64,000 bases of DNA from Streptomyces antimycoticus (GCF_005405925.1 NZ_BJHV01000001.1:10664001-10728000), one strand, 5' to 3'. Shown: positions 9,543-19,501, counted from the stretch's first letter. A program made the numbers and translations. The notes: generated by a model from the letters alone, not told the origin.

Positions 9543-10500
9543 CGCTCCTCCCCTTCGTAGTAGACGAAACGCTTGCTGACCTTGGTCTGGACGAGGGTGA
9601 TGGCGACGATCACGAGGAAGAGCAGCCACGCCAGGGCGGAGGCGTAGCCCATGTGCAGGTACTGGAAGGCCTGCTGGAAAAGGTAGACCGCGTAGAACAG
9701 AGCGGCGTCGTTGCTGTACGTCTGGGAGTTGGCGCTGCCGAAGAAGGCGGTGTAGGCCTCGGTGAAGGTCTGCAGCGACGCGATGGTGTTGACGATGAGC
9801 GTGAAGAAGAGCGTGCCGGAGATCTGCGGCACGGTCACGTGGCGGAACCGGTTCCAGCGCCCTACACCGTCGAGCTCGGCCGCCTCGTACAGCTCGCGCG
9901 GTACGTTGCGCAGCGCGGCGAAGTAGATGATCACCGTCGATCCGACCGACCACAGGCTGGTCAGCACCAGGCCCGGCTTTATCCAGGGCGCGTCCGTCGT
10001 CCAGCTGGGCCCGGTGATCCCCACCCAGCCCAGGACCTCGTTGATCAGGCCGACGTTGCCGTTGAACAGCAGCAGGAAGAGGATGCCGACGGCGACGGGG
10101 GAGTCATCACCGGCAGGTAGAAGAGGGTGCGGAAGACTCCTGACGCCCGGCCGGCCTTCATCAGCAGCATCGCCAGCACCAGGGCGACGGCCATCTGCAG
10201 GGGTACCCGCAGCGCGGTGAACACCAGGGTGTTGGTGAGGGCCTTGGCCACCGAGGGGTCGTCGAACAGCTGCCGGTAGTTGGCGGTCCCGACGCTGTGC
10301 GTGGTGCCGATACCGTCGTAGTCCGTGAACGACAGGACGAGGCTGGCGATCATCGGGCCGGCGGTGAAGACGAGGAAACCGATGACCCACGGGGACAGGA
10401 AGCCGTAGGCGGCCCAGGTCTCGCGGCGGCTGCGGCGCTTGCCGGCCGCGGTCGCGGCGACCGCGCGCGGTGCGGTGGTGTTGGTCATGAGCCCGGTCAC
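9539..10500 (-). pseudogene. Carbohydrate ABC transporter permease, MalF type, with a 1-nt frameshift
   Basis: The N-terminal half (from the GTG at 10500, overlapping the binding-protein stop as GTGA) encodes the first three membrane segments up to FYLPVMTP. The C-terminal half, with the EAAELDGVG docking loop and later segments, is in another frame ending at 9539. Adding one base to the G5 run at 10097-10101 restores a normal ~320-residue permease (MTPPVAVGIL). Every other gene of the importer is intact, so a sequencing indel is more likely than real loss. If real, the importer would be dead. Confidence 0.85.
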
Positions 10501-11855
10501 CTGCCCTCGTTGGCGATGTCCAGGGCGCTCTGGGCTACCTTCTGGGCCTGGTCGAGGGCCTGCTGCGGGCTCTGCTCACCCGACAGCACCCGGTTCACCG
10601 CGTTCTGCCAGGCGTTCTTGAACTCCGTACCGGCGGCGTTGGAGGGCACGGCGAAACCTTCCCGGGAGATGTCGAAGAGGGTGCGGGTGGCGCGGTCGAA
10701 CGCCGGGTTGCCCGTGGGTTTCCAGACCTCTTGCTCGATGATGCGGTCGGCCCGCAGATTGCCCGTCACGTCTCCCGTGTAGGCGTGACCCGCGTCCCTG
10801 ACCTCTTCGGCTTTCGTCCGTGCGGCGTGCACCCAGGTGCTGGTGGCGGTCATGGTCTTGATGAACGTGCAGGCCCGCGCGAGGTGGCGGGTGCCCCGGG
10901 GGATGGCCCATCCGAAGCCGGAGGTCCAGTTCAGGGCCTTGCCACGGCGGTCCTTGAACGCGCCGGTCGAGAGCGGCACGTCGGGGGAGGAGTCGGCGAG
11001 GACGTCGATGTACCAGTCCTCCATCGGCATCGCCCCGACCTGGTCCGTCGCGAACTGGTTCTTGGCGCCGAACTGGTCGAACGAGTCGCGCAGGGACTTG
11101 AAGCGGCCCCAGCCTCCCTGCGCGTTGATCAGGCCGACCGCGTAGGTGAGTGCCTGGACGACGTGCGGGTCGTTCAGGTGCGCGGTGCGTCCGTCGGCGC
11201 TGATGAGATCCGCGCCGTTGGCCTTGGCCCACAGGGGGAAGAACTCGGGGATCTTGGGGTCGAAGCCGATGCGGGTGAGCTTCGCACCGTCGGTCTTCTT
11301 CAACCGCTCGGTGAGTGTCCGCAGTGCGTGCCAGTCGTCGGTGCGCACATCGGACTCCCGCATGCCGTTCTGCTTCACCACGTTGTCGTCGATGAGCAGC
11401 AGGCGGCTGTTGTACGAGTCGGGCAGAGCGTAGACGGTGCCGTCGAGTGACCCCTCGGTGAGCGCGGTTTTGTTGAACACGCCCAGGTCGATGTGTTCCT
11501 TCCGTATGCAGTCGGTCAGCGGTACGAGGGCACCGCGGGCGGCGTAGCCGCCGATCAGGGTCCGGTCCATGTGTACGGCGTCGGGCGGGTCGCCGGCGGC
11601 GACCGCCGACAGGAACTGCTGCTCGTCGAACTGCCCCTCGTTGACCTGGACGTGCAGACCCTTCAGCGCGGCGCGCGCTGTGTCCACCCGGTCGGAGGCC
11701 AGGGCGTCGTCCATGCCGTAGCCGAGGGTGGTGAAGGTAGGGGACTCGGTGTCCGCGAAGCTCACTCCGCCGCACCCCGCGAGGACGGGGAGCGCGGCGG
11801 TCACGGAGACCAGCGCGAGGATGCGGTGTGCGGTGCGGTGATGTGCTGCCACCAT
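10497..11855 (-). CDS. Extracellular sugar-binding lipoprotein of ABC importer (452 aa)
   Basis: Begins with a lipoprotein signal: charged start, hydrophobic stretch and lipobox LAGC with the lipidated Cys at 28. The mature part has the composition and length of CUT1-family solute-binding proteins, with Trp-rich ligand-pocket segments (GGWGRF, MEDWY, SGFGWAIP). A strong AAAGGAG ribosome site stands 6 nt before the ATG. First gene of the mannoside operon, with the predicted LacI-type operator 83 nt upstream. It captures the imported oligosaccharide outside the membrane and overlaps the next permease by 4 nt. Confidence 0.92.
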   Translation of the reverse strand: MVAAHHRTAHRILALVSVTAALPVLAGCGGVSFADTESPTFTTLGYGMDDALASDRVDTARAALKGLHVQVNEGQFDEQQFLSAVAAGDPPDAVHMDRTLIGGYAARGALVPLTDCIRKEHIDLGVFNKTALTEGSLDGTVYALPDSYNSRLLLIDDNVVKQNGMRESDVRTDDWHALRTLTERLKKTDGAKLTRIGFDPKIPEFFPLWAKANGADLISADGRTAHLNDPHVVQALTYAVGLINAQGGWGRFKSLRDSFDQFGAKNQFATDQVGAMPMEDWYIDVLADSSPDVPLSTGAFKDRRGKALNWTSGFGWAIPRGTRHLARACTFIKTMTATSTWVHAARTKAEEVRDAGHAYTGDVTGNLRADRIIEQEVWKPTGNPAFDRATRTLFDISREGFAVPSNAAGTEFKNAWQNAVNRVLSGEQSPQQALDQAQKVAQSALDIANEGR

Positions 11856-11917
11856 CGGCTCTCCTTTGAGGAAGCTGGCTACACGGGGAGATCGAAGGCT
11901 GACGCGACAGCAGGCTG

Positions 11918-11951
11918 GTCAAGCGATCCCAGGGATGTGGCATCGATCCCA
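11918..11951. promoter_or_regulatory. Predicted LacI-family operator(s) before the mannoside importer operon
   Basis: 11938-11951 reads TGGCATCGATCCCA, a near-palindrome with the central CG typical of LacI-family sites. Its reverse complement TGGGATCGATGCCA differs by one base from the two sites at 16960 and 16976. A half-conserved copy (sharing CGATCCCA) starts 20 nt away at 11918. The site is about 83 nt before the lipoprotein start, suited to repress that promoter. The remainder of the 11856-12207 spacer shows no gene. Confidence 0.72.
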
Positions 11952-12207
11952 CATGAGAACGTAACCACACGGTGTCCGCGCGTCAACGGGTCGCAAGACA
12001 CTGATTACGTGGAGGCCCCGCATCGTTGTCCCGGTACGGCTACGGGCCGTTGACGGCACCGGCCGGAGTCGTGCGTCGGCAGCCGGCGCGGCGTGCGAGC
12101 AGGCGCTACGGCACGCCTCGCCGCGGTGAGCGCACTGCGGGCGGGAGAAGTCCGCCGGGGGAAGTCCGCGGGGAGGAGAAGCCTGCGGGCAGGGGGAATC
12201 TGCGGGT

Positions 12208-13245
12208 TCAGCCGCGAGGCGCGGACGTGGAGTCGCGTACCGCCAGTTCCGGCTCCAGGACAACGGAGACGCTACGACCGCCACCCCCACGGCGTACCCG
12301 CTCCAACAGCAGCCCGGCAGCGCGCTCCCCCATGGCGAACACCGGCTGGCGCACCGCCGTCACGCCAGGGTCCACCATGCGCATCCACGGCAGGTCGTCG
12401 AAGGAGACGAGGGAGCACTGGTCGGGCACGGACACCCCCCGCCGTTTCAGCTCCAGCCACACCAGCTCGGCCACCACGTTGTTGGCCGCGAAGACCGCGG
12501 TCAGCGTGGGCTCCGCGTCGAGGAACTGCCACACTTCCTCCTGCGCGGAGCGAGCGGTGTGCCCCAGGTCGAGGACGTGTCGGCGCCCGGCGGTCACTCC
12601 CGCGGCGCGCAGCGCGGCACGGTAGCCCTTTAGCCGGTCGCGGCCGGTGTCCCAGAACGTCTCGTCGACGACGATCCCGATGGCCCGGTGCCCGAGCGCC
12701 AGGAGGTGGTCGACGGCGGCGCGGGCCCCCGCCCGGCTGTCGATGGTGACCACGTCGCATCCCCGCACGCCGGAGCGGCGGTCGACCTCCGTCACCGGCA
12801 TGCCGTGCTCCACGAGCAGTTCGGTGGCCCCCCGACCGACGGGGGCGAGGAGGACCCCGTCGGCGCGCATCGCGAGGAAGGCGCGGGCGGCGTCCACGGC
12901 CCGCTCCGCGCTGCCGTGGTCATCGACCAGCACCACCTGGTAGCCCTCGGACGACAGGGTGTGCTCCACCCCGGCGGCGAGCTCCGCGTAGAACTGGTTG
13001 CGCAGGTCGGAGACCAGGAGACCGATGACACCGCTTGAGCGACCCTTCAGGGTGCGGGCGGACACGTCCGGCACGTAGCCGAGGCGGTCCGCCGCCGCCT
13101 GCACACGTTCCTTGATGTGCTCCGCGACATAACCGGTGCCGCTCAGTGCCCGGGACGCGGTCGACCGCGAGGTACCCGCCAACTCGGCGACGTCGCGCAG
13201 AGTTACCCGGGACCGTTTGCCCCGCACCGGTCCACCGGATGCCAT
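12208..13245 (-). CDS. LacI-family transcriptional regulator (345 aa)
   Basis: The N-terminal LacI helix-turn-helix (TLRDVAELAGTSRSTASRAL, about residues 14-33) and hinge helix are followed by a periplasmic-binding-like sugar sensor domain (DGVLLAPV, FDDLPWMRMV motifs). I start at the ATG at 13245, preceded by AAGGCGGGGG, not at an earlier in-frame ATG, since the HTH then sits at the normal place. It lies in the 3' end of the GH36-like gene (43-nt overlap), so it is coupled to the second glycan operon. It probably binds the TGGGAWCGATGCCA sites at 11938 and 16960-16989 and is released by an imported sugar. Confidence 0.92.
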   Translation of the reverse strand: MASGGPVRGKRSRVTLRDVAELAGTSRSTASRALSGTGYVAEHIKERVQAAADRLGYVPDVSARTLKGRSSGVIGLLVSDLRNQFYAELAAGVEHTLSSEGYQVVLVDDHGSAERAVDAARAFLAMRADGVLLAPVGRGATELLVEHGMPVTEVDRRSGVRGCDVVTIDSRAGARAAVDHLLALGHRAIGIVVDETFWDTGRDRLKGYRAALRAAGVTAGRRHVLDLGHTARSAQEEVWQFLDAEPTLTAVFAANNVVAELVWLELKRRGVSVPDQCSLVSFDDLPWMRMVDPGVTAVRQPVFAMGERAAGLLLERVRRGGGGRSVSVVLEPELAVRDSTSAPRG

Positions 13246-15077
13246 CGACCCCCGCCTTTCTCCATGTCCCGGAGACGTGCACGCCACCGGCTCCACAGCT
13301 CACGCAGCGCAGCGTAGTCGAGTTCCTCGAGCGGCTCGCCCGTCCTGTCCAGATGACTGGAGACGTACAGGGCGGGAACGCCGAGTTGGTCCTTCACACG
13401 GGTGTAGGCGCGCCACTGCTCCAGGTCGGGGGCGCACCAGTCATCGGTGTCGATCAGGGTTCCGGGGCAGGCCGCCGCGGCCACGGCGGCGCGCAGGCGC
13501 ATCTGCGGCACCACCGGCGCGTACGGGTCGGGATCGTCCAGGCGCAGCATGTCGTTCAGGCGCACCATGTCCGTCACATCGGCGAAGCCCGGGTGGGGGG
13601 TGTGCGTGACGATCAGCGCGTCGGACCTGGCCGACTTGGCGGACCGGTAGAGGGTGTCGAGGTACTGGTGCAGCAGCGCGATGCCCCACCGCCCCCCGCG
13701 TCCGGTCAAGGACTCCCCGGTGGGGCTGTCGGCCGTGAAATCGACCTTGAGCCCGTCGGCGCCCAGACCGTCGGGGGCGAGAACGCGGCGGACGTTCTCG
13801 GCGAGCCAGGCACGGGCTTCGGGGTGTCCGGGGTCGAGGGTGACGGGTCTGCCGTCCGGCGTGCGCACGCACAGCTCGTCGGGCACACCCTCCGCGGACC
13901 ACGCCCGCCACCACAGCAGCACCCGCCGGCCGTGCCCGTGCTGCTCGTCGATCCAGGACCGCAGGTCGGGCCAGCGCCGCTCGTCCGGCTCCCAGGAGCC
14001 GTACCGCAGCTGCCACTTGTCGTCCACGACGACCGTACCCGGGTCGAGGCCGTGCCGGCGCAGCGTCCCCAGGTGTGCGTCGTACTCCGCCCGCGTGCTC
14101 ATCTCCGGGGCGGGCAGGCCGGTCTCGCGGGCTCGGGCCATCTGGGCACCCCACCCGCAGAACATCGGCTCCCTCCACCAGGCCGGCCGTTCCGTGCCGC
14201 GCGCCACGGCGGCCCAGCCACGCCCGTCCAGCCAGCGCCGGTGGGCGAGCAGCCCCTCGTACGGGTCCGCGTGGCCCGGCGAGACGAGGACGGCGGGGGT
14301 GCGATACCAGCCGTCCACCTCGGTGTGCCCTTCGTGGTCCAGTCTGAGGTGGAAGCCGTCGTCGGACGGCACGTAGTGCATCTGCGTGAAGGTCAGGTCC
14401 GCCACCGGGGCACCGGTCGACACGGTCCACCAGGACAGCGTGCCACGGGCGCGCGCCGGGTCGGTGGTGTCGGGGAAGCGGTCCTGCGTGAGTGCCAGGC
14501 AGAGCGGCGCGGGCGTGAAGAACCAGTGTCCCCGCCCGGGGCGGGCATCCCCCACCACGCCGATGACCGCGCTCTCCCGCGCACCGCGCAACAGGCGTGC
14601 GGGCGCGCCGGGATTGGGGCTGAACAGGGTCTGCCACGCGTGGCCACTGGGACGCAGTCCTCCGCCACGGCCACCGAACGCGGCACGCACGGCGAGGGGC
14701 AGCACATCGCGCAGTGCTCCCCGGCCCCGCACCTCCCAGCTCAGCTCGGGTCCCTCGTCGGTACACAGCACCCTGGTGATCGCTTCCTGCCAGACGGTGC
14801 TGCGGCGCGGCAGGATCAGTGCCGGGCGGCCGTCCTCGGTGTGCCATTCGGCGGGTCCGGCGTCCAGCGTCTCGTCCACGGCGTCGGTACGGTCGAGCAC
14901 ACCGGCCAGTTGCAGCTCGACCGGGTGGCCGCCGTCGGACGCGTGCAGCAGCGCCGTCAGCCCGTCCGCCGCCACGGTCATCCGCCAGCGGGCGGCACGG
15001 ACCTCGCTGGTGCCGTCCCGGTGGTGCACGACCTCGGGACGGACGGCCGCGGTGCGGTGACCCGTCGTATCCGTCAT
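13203..15077 (-). CDS. GH36/melibiase-like glycoside hydrolase (624 aa)
   Basis: N-terminal beta-sandwich, then a TIM barrel with GH-D clan landmarks: VDDKWQ near 337, LLWWRAW near 374, and GADGLKVDF near 430 whose Asp is the likely nucleophile. A TDDW motif later could supply substrate contacts. No signal peptide is visible. The specificity (alpha-galactosidase, alpha-N-acetylgalactosaminidase or other) cannot be read from sequence. It overlaps the MBL-fold gene by 4 nt (ATGA) and the LacI gene by 43 nt, placing it in the second LacI-controlled unit. Confidence 0.8.
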   Translation of the reverse strand: MTDTTGHRTAAVRPEVVHHRDGTSEVRAARWRMTVAADGLTALLHASDGGHPVELQLAGVLDRTDAVDETLDAGPAEWHTEDGRPALILPRRSTVWQEAITRVLCTDEGPELSWEVRGRGALRDVLPLAVRAAFGGRGGGLRPSGHAWQTLFSPNPGAPARLLRGARESAVIGVVGDARPGRGHWFFTPAPLCLALTQDRFPDTTDPARARGTLSWWTVSTGAPVADLTFTQMHYVPSDDGFHLRLDHEGHTEVDGWYRTPAVLVSPGHADPYEGLLAHRRWLDGRGWAAVARGTERPAWWREPMFCGWGAQMARARETGLPAPEMSTRAEYDAHLGTLRRHGLDPGTVVVDDKWQLRYGSWEPDERRWPDLRSWIDEQHGHGRRVLLWWRAWSAEGVPDELCVRTPDGRPVTLDPGHPEARAWLAENVRRVLAPDGLGADGLKVDFTADSPTGESLTGRGGRWGIALLHQYLDTLYRSAKSARSDALIVTHTPHPGFADVTDMVRLNDMLRLDDPDPYAPVVPQMRLRAAVAAAACPGTLIDTDDWCAPDLEQWRAYTRVKDQLGVPALYVSSHLDRTGEPLEELDYAALRELWSRWRARLRDMEKGGGRWHPVDRCGANGPG

Positions 15078-16918
15078 CGCACACTCACCAGCGCTTCCGC
15101 CTGCTGCCCGAGTGCCACCTGACCGACCGTCATGTCGACCGCGAACCGCTGCCTCGGGGCGCGCTGTCCGGCAGCGGGTATCCGTATGTCGAACGTCTCC
15201 GTCACCGTCTCCCCGGCGCCGACCTTCACCTCACGCACCGCGGGCTCGGCGCTCCAGCCCGTCGGCAGCACCGGGAGCAGACGGACGACCTCTGCCCGAG
15301 GCAGGGGGTTGCGCGCCTCCACGGTGACCCGCAGCGTGTCGCCCGGCGCCAGGACGGAGCGGTAGGGCGAGAGGCGGGCGCTGAATCCCTCCGCCTCGGC
15401 GTCGAAGCCCGACGGCAGGATCTCCCGGTGCAGCCGTGCCAGGCGGTGGCCCTCGACCGCCAGCATGTCCAGGTAGGCGTCGGTGACCTCGCGGGGCGGC
15501 CAGTGACCGCTGATCATGATGTCCGGTCTCAGCCTCCGGTACAGATCGGCGCTCCGTGTGAAGTCGTCGATCCGAAAGCGGTTGCGGTACTGGTAGTTGA
15601 GGATCTCCGGCTCGCCGCGCGCCGGGTCCCACGCGGTGTTCTGCTGGTCGCCGGAGGCCACGACGCGGCGCCCGTCGACGGTGAAGGAGTACGCGGCGGC
15701 GTAAAGGGTGTGCCCGGGGAGGTCGTGGACGCCGATCTCGTACTCACGCCAGCGGAACGTGCCCTCCCCGGGCAGCACACGGTCCACGGGGATGGGCTCG
15801 TACCACAGGCAGGGCAGGTCCCAGTGGCCGGGCGCGGCCAGGACGTCGGCAATGTGCCCGGGTGACCACACCTCGGTACCGTGCACCTCGCGCAGCAGGT
15901 TGAACCCGGCGACGTGATCGTCGTGGTAGTGCGTGGGCAGCGCCACCTCGACCCGGTCCACGCCGTGCAGACGGCGCAGCGCCTCGATCGAGGCGAGCAG
16001 GGGCCGCCGCGCGGAGCGGTCGTGCCCGCCGGGGAGCCCGGTGGTGAGGTCGTAGCCGAAGTCCAGCAGGAGCGCCACGCCCTGTTCGGAGAGCAAGGCG
16101 TAGGACTGGGCCACGCTCGTGGTGTTGCGCAGCAGATGAGGCGTGACGTGCTGCCAGGGCCGCTCCAGCATCGCGTCCGGATCCCACGGGGTCCGCCGCC
16201 GGGAGTCGAGCAGCTCGCGCAGCAGGGGCGTGAGACGGGCCACGGCCGCCTCCGGGTCGGGGACCGGCTCTCCGTGCGACGGCAGGAGGATGTCGGGCCG
16301 CTCCCGCAGCAGCAGGCGGCAGGACAGGACCGTCGCGGCGACCCCCTCGAGCCCGGCGTTCGGGTGGAATCCCGAGTAGGCCCACTGGGTGGCGGCGAGG
16401 GACCAGACCCGTCCCTCGCCATGGATCAGGTCACCGGTGAACGCGATCCTCCGGCCGTGGAGTTCGACGAGATAGCCGACCGAGCCAGGGGTGTGCCCCG
16501 GAAGCGGCAGCGTGCACACGTCGAAGGCACCGAAACGCCGGGTGCGGTACTCCGGCACGGTTCCGGTGACGGGGACCTGCCACAGCAAGGAGAACCGGTC
16601 CTGCCGGACGTCGTAGTCGTTGTCCAGGGGGCGGGTGCGCCAGTGCTCGTCGACGTCGTCGATCAGATGGCGTTCGACGGGCGGCACCCAGATGCGGATG
16701 CCCCGGGCCGCAGCTCGTGACAGACCTTGCACCTGATCGCGATGGTGGTGGGTCACCAGGACGTCGGTGATCCGATACACCCCGAGCTCCGACAGGTGTT
16801 CCAGCGCCTTCCCGGAGCCGAAGTCGATCAGCACCCCCTCGTCCGCGCACCGCAGGAGGTAGACGTGACAGGTGTCCTCCCAGCGGTAGACGTCTTGACC
16901 GACCTGGATCCAGCGCAC
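15074..16918 (-). CDS. Tandem metallo-beta-lactamase-fold protein with C-terminal beta-sandwich (614 aa)
   Basis: Two MBL-fold units in one chain. Unit 1 (about 1-260) has a degenerate metal motif VTHHHRDQ and later PLPGHTPGS, FTGD and PSHGE. Unit 2 (about 265-500) has a complete THYHDDH plus DLPGHT, SGDQQ and SGHWP motifs. Residues ~510-614 look like an NPCBM/NEW3-type immunoglobulin domain. No signal peptide. GTG start with GGAAG upstream. It leads the GH36-like/LacI operon, behind two copies of the predicted operator. An MBL hydrolase at the head of a glycosidase operon is unusual; lactone or ester cleavage of a sugar derivative is a guess. Confidence 0.75.
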   Translation of the reverse strand: MRWIQVGQDVYRWEDTCHVYLLRCADEGVLIDFGSGKALEHLSELGVYRITDVLVTHHHRDQVQGLSRAAARGIRIWVPPVERHLIDDVDEHWRTRPLDNDYDVRQDRFSLLWQVPVTGTVPEYRTRRFGAFDVCTLPLPGHTPGSVGYLVELHGRRIAFTGDLIHGEGRVWSLAATQWAYSGFHPNAGLEGVAATVLSCRLLLRERPDILLPSHGEPVPDPEAAVARLTPLLRELLDSRRRTPWDPDAMLERPWQHVTPHLLRNTTSVAQSYALLSEQGVALLLDFGYDLTTGLPGGHDRSARRPLLASIEALRRLHGVDRVEVALPTHYHDDHVAGFNLLREVHGTEVWSPGHIADVLAAPGHWDLPCLWYEPIPVDRVLPGEGTFRWREYEIGVHDLPGHTLYAAAYSFTVDGRRVVASGDQQNTAWDPARGEPEILNYQYRNRFRIDDFTRSADLYRRLRPDIMISGHWPPREVTDAYLDMLAVEGHRLARLHREILPSGFDAEAEGFSARLSPYRSVLAPGDTLRVTVEARNPLPRAEVVRLLPVLPTGWSAEPAVREVKVGAGETVTETFDIRIPAAGQRAPRQRFAVDMTVGQVALGQQAEALVSVR

Positions 16919-16959
16919 GCCTGTGACTTCCTTTCAACCCACGGCAGATCGCGGCACTA

Positions 16960-16989
16960 TGGGAACGATGCCATGTGGGAACGATGCCA
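16960..16989. promoter_or_regulatory. Two tandem predicted LacI-family operators before the MBL/GH36 operon
   Basis: TGGGAACGATGCCA occurs at 16960-16973 and again at 16976-16989, a 16-nt period. Both match, with one base different, the site before the sugar-binding lipoprotein. They lie 42-71 nt before the GTG of the MBL gene. Sharing of a 14-mer between the two operon fronts, and nowhere inside the genes I checked, supports one regulon under the local LacI protein. Confidence 0.75.
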
Positions 16990-17329
16990 GTACGGGTCGG
17001 CATCGTCAACGGCCTGCGCGGAAAAGGAGCGTCATGGCCCGTGTGCGACCGCCCGGGATCCCAGGGCGAAGCGGTTGGCTCCGCTCTTCGGTGTCCCGCC
17101 CGCGACCGTGTGCCGGGTGATCCAGCGGCTCGGCCCGCTTCACGCGCTCGCGCCGACGCGAGTCTCCCGGGTGGCCGTCGAGCGATGTGGGCCGTGGACG
17201 GCGCTCGCGTCCCGGCCCGTGATCGGAGGTCGGCACATCCTCCCGCGACTGCCGGTTCTCGGCGGGCGCACGGTCCATCGTGGGCGCGGAGCTCCGCCTC
17301 GTGGTGGCCGCGGATGCGAGGGCAGGGCG

Positions 17330-17837
17330 TGAGCTGGGATTTTACGACTTCACCTCGCACGCTGCGAAGCGGCGCCGCAGCGAGTTGCGGGATCTGAGGG
17401 TGCCACGAGCGCACGAAGACCGACTTGGTCAAGCTCGTCTCGCACCTGGTGGACGTGATCTGGCACCGTGAACGCCGCGAGGAGCAGGTGCGGGCCGAGC
17501 TGCTGCGGCAGATGCGCGTGGACCTGATCGAGCCGCCGACAGCGCCCCGGGGCACCACGACATCCGCTCCGCGCTGCCCCGGGCCGACGAGCGGGCCGCA
17601 GCCGAGGTCGCCGCTCGGCTCGCACAGGCGGGCAGATGCCCCCGGCGGCTGGACGCTCTGGTCTTCACTGACCCGACCGGAGGCGACACCAAGCAGGGCG
17701 ACGGTGCGGCCGTGGACGGCGACACCTCGGAAGAGGACGAAGGCGACGTACCGCATCAACGCGCGAGCGGAGTCGTCTGGGGCTCGGCCTGCTCTTACCC
17801 GGGCCTCCTGCGCCGCGCCCAGCCCTTGGCACACTGA
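17330..17837 (+). pseudogene. Decayed coding remnant of unknown function
   Basis: The 960-nt gap between the MBL operon and the glutamate-synthase-like gene has no complete gene. From about 17330 two plus-strand frames show high GC at third positions: one with a helical, charged stretch (RREEQVRAELLRQ near 17480), continued in another frame (ADERAAAEVAARLAQAGRCPRR near 17580-17640) to a stop at 17837. A frameshift near 17530 would join them. I do not recognise the family. The part 16990-17330 shows nothing I can support. Confidence 0.35.
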
Positions 17838-17882
17838 CCTGGCCCGGCCGCCGACCGCGTCCGGACCTGTGGCCGCGCCGGG

Positions 17883-19465
17883 TCAGACGGTGAACTGGCC
17901 GGGGTTGGCGGCGGCCCAGTCCTCGGCCCACGTCGCCGGGGGCTCGGTGAGCAGCTGCCCCGGAGCCAGCCACTCGGACAGCTCCGCGTGGGAGCGGACG
18001 GTGAAGGGGTCGACCCGCGTCCGCAGCATGTGCGGACGCAGCTCGGTGGGGTCATGGACGCCCATGGACGCCATGATCTGCATCGCCCCGTATACCGTGG
18101 CCCGCTGGAACCGCTCCACGCGCGCCGACTTGTCACCCACGTCCAGTGCGCGGGCCCGCCGAGGATCCTGTGTGGCCACCCCGACGGGCAGGTGTTGGTG
18201 TGGCAGCGCTGGGCCTGGATGCACCCGGTGGCGAATATCATCGCCCGTGCCGCGTTGGTGTAATCCGCCCCCTGCACCATCCGCTTCACCATGTCGCTCC
18301 CGGTGGCCACCTTGCCGCTGGCGCCGACCCTGATCCGGTCCCGCAACCCCGTGCCGACCAGCGCGTTGTGCACCGTGATCAGGCCCTCGGTCAGCGGCGT
18401 GCCAACATGGTCGGCGAACTCCAGCGGGGCCGCGCCGGTGCCCCCTTCGGCCCCGTCCACCACGATGAAGTCCGGAGTGACGCCCTCGCTCAGCATGGCC
18501 TTGCACACGGCCAGAAACTGCCGCCGCGAGGTGAGGCACAGCTTGAAGCCGGTGGGCTTGCCACCCGCCAGCTCCCGCATCCGGCCGATGAACCGCACCA
18601 GCTCGCGGGGTGTGGAGAACACCCGATGGTACGGCGGCGACACCACCGTCTGCCCCTGCGGCACCTCGCGCACCTTCGCGATCTCCGCGTTGACCTTGCT
18701 GCCCGGCAGCACTCCGCCCATGCCCGGCTTCGCGCCCTGCGACAGCTTGAGGGAAACACACTGCACCTGGTCATGGGCCGCCTTCTCGGCGAACATGGCC
18801 GCATCGAAGTCACCGTCGTCCGTCCGGCACCCGAAATACCCGGTTCCGATCTCCCAGATCAGATCGCCACCGTGGCGCAGATGGTATTCCGAAAGACCGC
18901 CCTCACCCGTGTCCTGCGCGAAACCGCCCAGGGCCGCACCACGGTTGAGCGCGAGGATCGCGTTGGCCGACAGAGATCCGAAGCTCATCGCCGAGATGTT
19001 CAACAGCGCCATGTCGTAAGGCTTGGCACAGTCCGGCCCGCCAATCCGGACCCTGGGCGGCTGGTCCGGCGTGGCCTTGGGCGCCAGCGAAGGGACCAGG
19101 AACTCGTACCCCGCCGCACCGACGTCCCGCTCCGTCCCGAACGGCTCCTCGGCGTCCACACCCTTCGCCCGTTCGTACACGATGCTGCGCACATCACGGT
19201 CGTACGGGCGACCGTCGTAGTCGCGCTCGATGAAGTACTGCTGCAGCTCCGGCCGTAGCGCCTCCAACAGGAACCGCAGATGGCCCAGTAGCGGATAGTT
19301 GCGCAGGACGGAGTGCTCGCGCTGCACCACATCCCGGACCGCCACCGCCGTCATGGCCGCCGCCACCACGACCAGAAGCCACCACCACGGCGATACCCAC
19401 CACGCGAGCGCCGCGCCGAGCGCCGTCGTCAGGGCAGGACCGGTCATCAATACGAGTCTCAGCAC
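17883..19465 (-). pseudogene. FMN-binding glutamate synthase domain protein, frameshifted
   Basis: Resembles stand-alone glutamate-synthase-like (GltB central/FMN domain) proteins of ~525 residues. An N-terminal membrane segment (WWVSPWWWLLVVVAA) is followed by the FMN barrel with SAMSFGSLS, GEGGLS, VKLSQGAKPG, VDGAEGGTGAAP and the Cys-containing GCIQAQRCHTNTCP iron-sulfur-like motif. After that the frame is lost; the true C-terminus (VGVATQDP to the stop at 17883) is one base off. Adding a base to the G3 run at 18186-18188 restores it. Start is GTG at 19465, or ATG at 19447. The role in these membrane-anchored homologues is not established. Likely a sequencing indel. Confidence 0.85.
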
Positions 19466-19501
19466 GTCGCACGGCTACCCCACTCGCACCAGTCGATGCG
19501 G

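Noticed and set aside
17330..17837. Plasmid transfer or replication gene
   Set aside because: The helical charged segments are suggestive, but no specific motif of a Rep or Tra protein is present, so it is left as an unknown remnant.
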